From Candidatus Gerdarchaeota archaeon (GTDB lineage Archaea; Asgardarchaeota; Heimdallarchaeia; JABLTI01): 11,868 nucleotides of DNA. Below, piece by piece: positions 7,395 to 11,868 of the stretch. Position 1 is the first letter of the stretch; the number at the start of each line of letters is the position of its first letter. The translations under genes and the position numbers were made by a program. The notes under the pieces were generated by a model. The model saw nothing but the letters and a program-made list of their open reading frames with translations, was not told the DNA's origin and made no database searches. The stretch is taken from NCBI GenBank assembly GCA_016840945.1, contig JAEORJ010000116.1:1-11868 (forward strand), written 5' to 3'.

Positions 7395-7733
7395 ATGCAA
7401 AATGGTCAAAATAGAAGTAATAGAGGTCGTCACAAGCGAATGTACGAATTAACTGGGATACCAGGTTGGATACGTTATAGTTATTCTCCAGGATTTGCAG
7501 GTGGAGGAATTGGTAGAGGACCATGTGCGGATTATATTAAAAAAACAGACCAAATGGATGCTTATCTAAAAGATTTAGCTGAAAAAAATCATGATTATGG
7601 ACTATGGGCTAATGCCATGGAAAATTTAAGTAAAAACAATCCTGATTTTCAAAAGGAACAATTAACACACAGAATCAGGGGTTTGGAAGAGGAAATAAAA
7701 TTCTTGAAAAAGGAACTAAAAGAATTCCGCTAA
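7395..7733 (+). CDS. DUF5320-like small protein with Gly-rich N-terminus and C-terminal coiled coil
   Basis: A 112-residue soluble protein. The start is set at ATG 7395 because GGTGA lies at 7385-7389; the in-frame GTG at 7386 is part of that ribosome binding site. Residues 16-43 (MYELTGIPGWIRYSYSPGF, then GGGIGRG) resemble the TGLPGWxRFGYxP motif of DUF5320 proteins, which typically have a Gly/Met-rich head and a helical tail and are found beside NifX-like and MinD-like genes. Residues ~84-112 form a charged heptad helix (LEEEIKFLKKELKEF), probably a coiled coil. There is one cysteine (C44). It is the first gene of the plus-strand operon, 44 bases before the next. Its role is unknown; an assembly or scaffold partner for the neighbouring metal-cluster proteins is inferred from context only. 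Confidence 0.75.
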   Translation: MQNGQNRSNRGRHKRMYELTGIPGWIRYSYSPGFAGGGIGRGPCADYIKKTDQMDAYLKDLAEKNHDYGLWANAMENLSKNNPDFQKEQLTHRIRGLEEEIKFLKKELKEFR

Positions 7734-7745
7734 GTGTTAAACTAG

Positions 7746-7755
7746 TATATATTTA
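7746..7755 (+). promoter_or_regulatory. Possible internal TATA box before the first NifX-like gene
   Basis: TATATATTTA lies 23-32 bases before the ATG at 7778, a spacing that would give a leaderless or nearly leaderless transcript. It is preceded by GTTAAACTA (7736-7744), a nine-base exact copy of part of the candidate operator at 7344-7359. A GGTGT ribosome binding site (7768-7772) is also present, so read-through from upstream is equally possible. Confidence 0.35.
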
Positions 7756-7777
7756 CTATTAAGAATAGGTGTCAAAA

Positions 7778-8191
7778 ATGAAACTAGCTATATCTGCTGT
7801 AAGTGATACTTTGGACTCTGAAGTTGATCCAAGGTTTGGGCGTTGTAGTCGGTTTCTTATTGTTGATACTGATAACATGGCAGTAGAAGTCATGTTAAAT
7901 CAAGCTCAATATGAAGAACATGGCGCAGGGATAAGTGCGGCTCAAAATATTATTAATAAAGGAGGTATAAGTGCTATAATCTCTGGGAATATGGGTCCAA
8001 ATGCATATAGACTATTCTATGCAGCTAATGTTAAAATGTACTCTTATATTGGGAAAATTTCTGATGGGATAATTAAGCTGAAAAATAATCAACTAATACC
8101 TATAGATAATCCAACAAATAGAGGTCATATAAGCACCAGTGGTGGAAGAGGACAAGGTAGAGGAATGGGGCAAGGAAGAAATCGTAATTGA
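7778..8191 (+). CDS. NifX/NifB-type (dinitrogenase Fe-Mo cofactor biosynthesis family) protein with Gly/Arg tail
   Basis: A 137-residue protein from ATG 7778 (GGTGT at 7768-7772 is its ribosome binding site and overlaps the in-frame GTG at 7769). Residues 1-110 fit the Nitro_FeMo-Co fold: KLAISAV, DPRFGRCSRFLIVD (17-30), GAGISAAQNIINKG (49-62), AIISGNMGPNAY (66-77). Members such as NifX, NafY and the orange protein bind or carry Fe-Mo or Mo-Cu clusters. C23 lies where many relatives have a small residue; the Cys that often precedes GNMGPNA is Ser here. The tail (115-137) is Gly/Arg-rich (GGRGQGRGMGQGR), as seen in some archaeal and bacterial homologues. The next gene starts nine bases after the stop. 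The cluster carried, if any, is unknown. Confidence 0.9.
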   Translation: MKLAISAVSDTLDSEVDPRFGRCSRFLIVDTDNMAVEVMLNQAQYEEHGAGISAAQNIINKGGISAIISGNMGPNAYRLFYAANVKMYSYIGKISDGIIKLKNNQLIPIDNPTNRGHISTSGGRGQGRGMGQGRNRN

Positions 8192-8200
8192 GGTATTGAT

Positions 8201-8566
8201 ATGATAATAGCATTTCCAGTAATAAATGATAAAGGATTAGATGGTTTGTTAGCAGATCACTTTGGTCGAGCACCATTATTTGCATTATATGACACAGAAT
8301 CTAAAGAAGTCAAAACTGTCGATAATGGAGGAGACCATTTTGGTGGTACTGAACCCGTTCCGACTTTTCTAAAAGGAATTGGGACTAACGTGCTAATCTG
8401 TAAAGGTTTAGGACGTAAAGCAATTATGTTGTTTAACGATCATGATATTGGAGTTTTTATTACTCAAAATTCTCTCGTTAAAGATGCACTCGAATTATAT
8501 AACAAAAATCAATTAGTGCAAGCAACAGAAACCGATGGTTGTTCTGGAAGCGGACATCATCATTAA
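8201..8566 (+). CDS. Second NifX/NifB-type protein with Cys/His metal-binding tail
   Basis: A 121-residue protein of the same Nitro_FeMo-Co family, diverged from the preceding copy: ADHFGRAPLFALYD (18-31), HFGGTEPVPTFLKG (46-59), VLICKGLGRKAI (64-75), and a C-terminal CSGSGHHH tail (114-121). C68 and the Cys/His tail are plausible metal ligands absent from the first paralogue, so the two may have different roles (carrier and donor, for instance); this is inference. GAGGT at 8190-8194 overlaps the previous stop and fits the ATG at 8201, so the pair is probably translationally coupled. No nifH, nifD, nifK or nifE genes are nearby, which argues against nitrogen fixation. Confidence 0.9.
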   Translation: MIIAFPVINDKGLDGLLADHFGRAPLFALYDTESKEVKTVDNGGDHFGGTEPVPTFLKGIGTNVLICKGLGRKAIMLFNDHDIGVFITQNSLVKDALELYNKNQLVQATETDGCSGSGHHH

Positions 8567-8601
8567 TAAGAATGAGCAACATTTTTTGTTCTTCTTATTA
8601 A
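8563..8601 (+). terminator. Hairpin between the NifX pair and the ATPase pair
   Basis: A perfect 10-base inverted repeat, TTAATAAGAA (8563-8572) and TTCTTATTAA (8592-8601), overlaps the stop codon. An inner AAC/GTT stem surrounds a T6 run (8582-8587). It could be a partial terminator or RNA processing/stability element that lowers expression of the downstream ATPases. The stem is AT-rich and weak, so it may be incidental. Confidence 0.35.
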
Positions 8602-8628
8602 AATTAATTCGATAAAGGTAAATTAATT

Positions 8629-9477
8629 ATGAGAATTACTGTTGCAAGCGGTAAAGGCGGTACTGGTAAAACTACAATTGCAACCAATCTAGCTTTATCT
8701 CTTGAAAATAGTCAATATCTAGATTGCGATGTCGAGGAGCCAAATGCTCATATTTTTTTGCACCCAAAAATAACAACCACTAAAAAAGTGTCAGTATTTA
8801 CTCCATTAATAGATGAGAATAAATGTACAAAATGTGGTATCTGTGCAGAAAAGTGTGAGTTCAATGCTATAGCTTTAGTAAATCAAAATATTTTACTTTT
8901 TCCTGAACTTTGTATGAGCTGTGAAGCTTGTAAAGAATTATGTCCAGAAGGTGCAATTACTAGAAAAGATAGTGAAATTGGACTGATCAACATAGGACAC
9001 ACTGTTTATGATATGCTTTTTGTAGATGGTGAATTATATATTGGTAAACCTCGAGCAATACCCATTATAGAAGCTGTAAAGGATCAAATTATTGATTCAA
9101 AAATAGCGCTATTAGATGCTCCACCTGGAAATTCATGCCCAGTTATTGAGACAATATATGGAAGTAATTATTGTATCTTAGTAACAGAACCAACACCTTT
9201 TGGTTTGTGGGATTTGAAAATAGCTGTTGAAGTAGTTAGAAAGCTAAGAATTCCTTTTGGAGTAATTATAAATAGATCAGGTCTAGGTGATTTTGATAAC
9301 CAAATGGATTATTATTGTAATTCTGAAAAGATACCTATTCTAATGAAAATACCATTTGAAAAAGCTATTGCTGAAGCTTATTCACAAGGTATTAATCTTG
9401 TGGAATTTAAACCTGAATGGAAGAAAAAATTTCAGAGTTTATTTGAAGCAATAAAGGAGCAAATAACAAATGGTTAA
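8629..9477 (+). CDS. MinD/Mrp-type P-loop ATPase with two-cluster ferredoxin insert (first of pair)
   Basis: A 282-residue cytosolic SIMIBI-class ATPase. The deviant Walker A KGGTGKTT (9-16) has signature lysine K9 and K14. DCDVEEPN (32-39) follows. An inserted 2x[4Fe-4S] ferredoxin domain has C66, C69, C72, C76 and C95, C98, C101, C105, each CX2CX2CX3C (with Gly instead of Pro after C76's region, and CP in the second). The switch II region is LLDAPPGNSCPVIE (156-169). Related Mrp/NBP35/ApbC and ORP-cluster ATPases use ATP-driven dimerisation to assemble or transfer Fe-S or Mo-Cu clusters. Start supported by AAGGT about eight to ten bases upstream. Its stop overlaps the next gene by eight bases, so the two are likely coupled and may act as a heterodimer. 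The exact cargo is unknown. Confidence 0.93.
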   Translation: MRITVASGKGGTGKTTIATNLALSLENSQYLDCDVEEPNAHIFLHPKITTTKKVSVFTPLIDENKCTKCGICAEKCEFNAIALVNQNILLFPELCMSCEACKELCPEGAITRKDSEIGLINIGHTVYDMLFVDGELYIGKPRAIPIIEAVKDQIIDSKIALLDAPPGNSCPVIETIYGSNYCILVTEPTPFGLWDLKIAVEVVRKLRIPFGVIINRSGLGDFDNQMDYYCNSEKIPILMKIPFEKAIAEAYSQGINLVEFKPEWKKKFQSLFEAIKEQITNG

Positions 9478-10339
9478 GCAAATAACGATTATTAGTGGAA
9501 AAGGTGGAACTGGAAAAACAACTGTAACAGCTGGTTTAGCTTTTCTTGCTAAAGGGAAAGCAGTATATGCTGATGCTGATGTAGATGCTCCTGATTTACA
9601 TTTAATATTAAAACCAACAATTGAAAAAGAAGATGAATTATTTATTTCTCAAAAAGCAATAAGAGATGAAGACTTGTGTACAAAATGTAATATTTGTGGA
9701 GAAGCATGTCGATATGGTGCAATAACAGCTGATGATTTCTTTTATCATAAATGCGAAGGTTGTGGTCTCTGTATAAATTTGTGCCCTGAAAATGTTTTAA
9801 CACTGAAAAAGGTTTTATCTGCTAAAGCTTATCAATCAAAAACAAGATATGGTTCTTTTGTCCATGCGGTAATGGAAATTGGTGAAGGTAGTTCAGGGCG
9901 AGTTGTTGATGAGATTCGTAAACAAGCTAGAGACATAGCTCGCAAAGAAAATAAAGAATATATCTTGGTTGATGGTTCACCTGGGATTGGGTGCCCTGTT
10001 ATTGCTTCTATCACTGGTGTGGATTTGGTATTGATAGTTGTTGAACCAACGTTAAGTGGAATACATGACTTAGAGCGTGTAATTGGTGTAGCTGATCATT
10101 TCAAAACTAAATCAATGGTTTGTATTAACAAGTATGATTTAAACAAAGAAAATACTGCCAAAATAGAAAAATACTGCAAGGAAAATGATATTTTAATAGG
10201 TGGTAAGATACCTTTTGATGAAATCGTGCCAAAAAGTATAATTGAAGGCAAAAGCGTTTTTGAAATGCCTGAAAATTCTGTTTCCAAAAAATTAACAAAA
10301 ATTTGGGAAAACATTGAAACTGCAATAAAAGGAAAATAG
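9470..10339 (+). CDS. MinD/Mrp-type P-loop ATPase with two-cluster ferredoxin insert (second of pair)
   Basis: A 289-residue paralogue of the preceding ATPase. Walker A KGGTGKTT (11-18) has signature K11 and K16. ADADVDAPDLHLIL (34-47) is the following Asp loop. Ferredoxin cysteines are C70, C73, C76, C80 and C95, C98, C101, C105. Switch II is LVDGSPGIGCPVI (166-178). Past the insert it has the conserved SGRVVDEIRKQAR region typical of this pair, which is shorter or different in the first copy, so the two are not recent duplicates. The ATG lies inside the 3' end of the upstream gene (overlap ATGGTTAA), with AAGGAG a short distance before it (9455-9460). Paired ATPases of this kind accompany NifX-like proteins in ORP-type clusters. 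It is the last gene of the operon; a hairpin follows the stop. Confidence 0.93.
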   Translation: MVKQITIISGKGGTGKTTVTAGLAFLAKGKAVYADADVDAPDLHLILKPTIEKEDELFISQKAIRDEDLCTKCNICGEACRYGAITADDFFYHKCEGCGLCINLCPENVLTLKKVLSAKAYQSKTRYGSFVHAVMEIGEGSSGRVVDEIRKQARDIARKENKEYILVDGSPGIGCPVIASITGVDLVLIVVEPTLSGIHDLERVIGVADHFKTKSMVCINKYDLNKENTAKIEKYCKENDILIGGKIPFDEIVPKSIIEGKSVFEMPENSVSKKLTKIWENIETAIKGK

Positions 10340-10353
10340 AGAGATTTCTCTCT
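10338..10353. terminator. Small hairpin between convergent genes
   Basis: AGAGAGATTTCTCTCT overlaps the TAG of the second ATPase gene and forms a perfect six-base stem with a four-base loop. It sits in the 19-base gap between convergent genes and could mark transcript ends on both strands. No long T run follows on either strand, so termination activity is uncertain. Confidence 0.35.
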
Positions 10354-10358
10354 CTTCA

Positions 10359-11411
10359 TTATAATGGAACAAGTCTAATTATTTCGTTGATACCTCGACC
10401 ACTTGTTAGTTCTAATTTTTCTCCATCATTGAAGTGGAATCTGCCTTTGAATTTCACAGGTAAGTCATAGAAAAGCGAACTCCAGCCAGGAATACTATCT
10501 ACAACAAAAGCTTCCATTCTTATTGGAGGTTGAATCAATTGTGGATAGCGATAGGGTTTGATAGAGTATTTCAATTTGCCTAGGTTAGTTTTGATTTCAA
10601 CAGATTGATCCCAAGGAATAAACCTTTTAGCTTCCTCAAAATAAACCCAGCTATCTGGTACAACTTCTAGGCTTTCAGCAAACAAGTATTCATCTGAATC
10701 AATAAGGTATACTTTCCCGGTTTCAAAATGATGCGGTTTACCTTCATTTGTTTGAGACTCACAATGACAAAGGTATGTATAAAGTTGATCAAAATTGGCA
10801 TAAACCCAATTCATAATACGAATCTGGAAGAAATTTAATTTTCCAAACCATACACGTTCAAATAATCCTGTGCCATTTACTTTAAGCTCTTCACCATTAA
10901 CCTTAATTTTGCCTTCAATTGTTGAAAGTGATTCAATACCGGCAACCCTGGTCTCTTCAGTTACTTCACATAATGCCCCTTTTTTCTTACCCCAATAGAA
11001 TATTGGTCCTCGTGGTTTAGCTGTAATATCCAAACTTAATTGCGGGTTTTTAGAAATAAATTGTCTTTCATCTTCTTTGCAAATGGCTTTCAAATCACCC
11101 ATTTCAACAATTAATTTCTCTGAATCTGATGTGAAGTCAAATTTATCAACATCGGTAACTAGGTTGATATCATGTTTAGGTTTTTTTAAAATCTGTGTTC
11201 CATCATCATCATCATTAATATTGGGTTTTTCCCAAGAAAGACTTGCATAACTTGTTTGACCAAGAAGGGTTCCTTCAGTAATAGAAAGCTTCAAACAATA
11301 TTCAATATCTTTATGGGTAAAATCAGCAGTCATATACCAGTTATTATACCTGGATGACTCATTCATAAATTTTGGTTTTAACTCATCTATTGTAATTTTA
11401 GAAGTATTCAT
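10359..11411 (-). CDS. CrtC/AttH-type lipocalin-like protein
   Basis: A 350-residue protein with no signal peptide or membrane helix. I recognise it only by features of the CrtC/AttH (hydroxyneurosporene synthase-like, lipocalin-like double-barrel) group: RYNNWYMTADF (21-31; compare EWWYFTGHL in relatives), and GTGLFERVWFG (180-190) followed by a Trp/Tyr-rich segment, MNWVYANFD (200-208), like the G-x-x-x-E-x-x-WG...W-x-x-x-x-LD signature of the family. Relatives bind or hydrate terpenoid or other hydrophobic ligands, or are of unknown function. The protein is beta-rich with an acidic DDDD run (67-70). GGTGGAG (11421-11427, minus strand) nine bases before the ATG is a strong ribosome binding site. 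It is divergent from the SCP2-like gene. Function is not established and it could be a generic lipocalin-fold protein. Confidence 0.6.
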   Translation of the reverse strand: MNTSKITIDELKPKFMNESSRYNNWYMTADFTHKDIEYCLKLSITEGTLLGQTSYASLSWEKPNINDDDDGTQILKKPKHDINLVTDVDKFDFTSDSEKLIVEMGDLKAICKEDERQFISKNPQLSLDITAKPRGPIFYWGKKKGALCEVTEETRVAGIESLSTIEGKIKVNGEELKVNGTGLFERVWFGKLNFFQIRIMNWVYANFDQLYTYLCHCESQTNEGKPHHFETGKVYLIDSDEYLFAESLEVVPDSWVYFEEAKRFIPWDQSVEIKTNLGKLKYSIKPYRYPQLIQPPIRMEAFVVDSIPGWSSLFYDLPVKFKGRFHFNDGEKLELTSGRGINEIIRLVPL

Positions 11412-11457
11412 TTAAAGAATCTCCACCACATATAACGTAATTCAATGCTCAATCAGT

Positions 11458-11469
11458 CTTATAAATTTT
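11458..11469 (-). promoter_or_regulatory. Candidate TATA box for the lipocalin-like gene
   Basis: On the minus strand this reads AAAATTTATAAG, 47-58 bases before the ATG at 11411. A start about 25 bases downstream would leave a leader of roughly 25 bases containing the GGTGGAG ribosome binding site. Confidence 0.4.
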
Positions 11470-11546
11470 ATTTGGATAAAAAAAATTCATTTGTTTTCCG
11501 ACAGAAATCAGAGCCTAACTTTCCAGTGATTTTAAATAGTGATTAG

Positions 11547-11553
11547 TTATATG
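11547..11553 (+). promoter_or_regulatory. Candidate TATA box for the SCP2-like gene
   Basis: TTATATG lies 41-47 bases before the ATG at 11594; TTTAAATAG at 11531-11539 is an alternative. No strong ribosome binding site is seen (a GTGGG run at 11581-11585 is the nearest), which would suit a short leader. The remainder of the 11412-11593 spacer shows nothing else I can name. Confidence 0.3.
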
Positions 11554-11593
11554 CAATATGGTTAAATAATTAGCTTAAATGTGGGATTTTCAC

Positions 11594-11868
11594 ATGACAA
11601 CAAAAAAGGAAGTAATTGACGCATTAGAAGCTGCAAGGCAGAAACTTTTAGATGAGGATGCAATTGAAGAGTTTAAAGGATGGACAAGAACCATTCAATA
11701 TTTTTTTACTGACACAGATGAATTCTGGCATTTTCATGTAGAAGATGGGACACCAAGTGAGTGGATTAATGAAGAAGCTGATGAAGCAGAAATACAATTC
11801 AAAATGAAAGAAGATACTCTTATAGGTTTAATAGATGGCTCAATAAATGGTATGGCAGCTTTTACCTC
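11594..11868 (+). CDS. SCP2-like sterol/lipid carrier protein, 3' end missing
   Basis: An open frame from ATG 11594 to the window edge (91 full codons, no stop). The translated part has an N-terminal helical region (TTKKEVIDALEAARQKLL), then alternating strands, WTRTIQYFF and FWHFHVEDG, and finally EAEIQFKMKEDTLIGLIDG followed by SINGMAAFT. The last part is the classic SCP2 pattern: a beta strand, then D-x-hydrophobic helix with L-x-x-G, followed by the region usually ending in F..GKLK. SCP2-fold proteins bind lipids or acyl-CoA in a hydrophobic tunnel. The remaining C-terminus, perhaps 20-40 residues, lies beyond the window. Divergent from the lipocalin-like gene, 182 bases away. Confidence 0.8.
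   Translation, partial: MTTKKEVIDALEAARQKLLDEDAIEEFKGWTRTIQYFFTDTDEFWHFHVEDGTPSEWINEEADEAEIQFKMKEDTLIGLIDGSINGMAAFT

Noticed and set aside
8100..8285. 61-codon minus-strand frame across the junction of the two NifX-type genes
   Set aside because: Leu/Tyr-rich shadow of the Gly/Arg-rich tail region; no ribosome binding site.
7778..10339. Nitrogen fixation gene cluster
   Set aside because: NifX/NifB-type domains and KGGTGKTT ATPases occur here, but the ATPases carry ferredoxin inserts unlike NifH and no nitrogenase subunit is present. The NifX-like proteins also lack the radical-SAM part of NifB.
9832..10359. Three antisense frames under the second ATPase gene
   Set aside because: The plus strand has an unmistakable P-loop/ferredoxin protein; the antisense frames show no motif or start signals.

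Overview
The window is AT-rich. Its signals look archaeal: Shine-Dalgarno motifs of the GGTG or GAGGT type lie just upstream of most starts, and TATA-like boxes rather than -35/-10 pairs lie upstream of several genes. The gene content (a large membrane-anchored surface protein with DUF2341, LamG and thrombospondin-3 repeats; a GOLPH3-like protein; ferredoxin-containing MinD-type ATPases with NifX-like proteins and a DUF134 regulator; CrtC/AttH-like and SCP2 proteins) suggests an uncultured mesophilic archaeon. An Asgard lineage is my best guess, but there is no rRNA or other phylogenetic marker here to prove it.

Layout. 85-3624 (+) encodes a ~1180-residue cell-surface protein with about 23 calcium-binding-type repeats and a C-terminal membrane anchor. 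3716-4549 (+) is a membrane-anchored RmuC-family protein. 4562-5296 (-) is a protein I read as GPP34/GOLPH3-like, with a hydrophobic membrane segment embedded in the fold. It is divergent from 5456-6871 (+), a multi-pass protein of the HGSNAT/DUF1624-type acyltransferase group.

6893-10339 is the most coherent module. A DUF134 helix-turn-helix regulator (-) is divergent from a + strand run of a DUF5320-like small protein, two NifX/NifB-type (Fe-Mo cofactor biosynthesis family) proteins and two overlapping MinD/Mrp-type ATPases, each with a two-cluster ferredoxin insert. This composition resembles the bacterial ORP (orange protein) clusters and is best read as a metal-cluster assembly or carrier system, not nitrogen fixation. 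A palindrome abutting a shared TATA box at 7331-7359 is a good candidate operator for the regulator.

10359-11411 (-) is a CrtC/AttH lipocalin-like protein. It is divergent from an SCP2 sterol-carrier-like gene (11594 onward, +) that runs off the window, which hints at lipid-related functions.

No rRNA, tRNA, CRISPR array, insertion sequence or integrase was seen. The longest gene-free stretch is 182 bases (11412-11593), which holds two divergent promoter candidates. The first 84 bases hold nothing recognisable beyond the ribosome binding site of the first gene.
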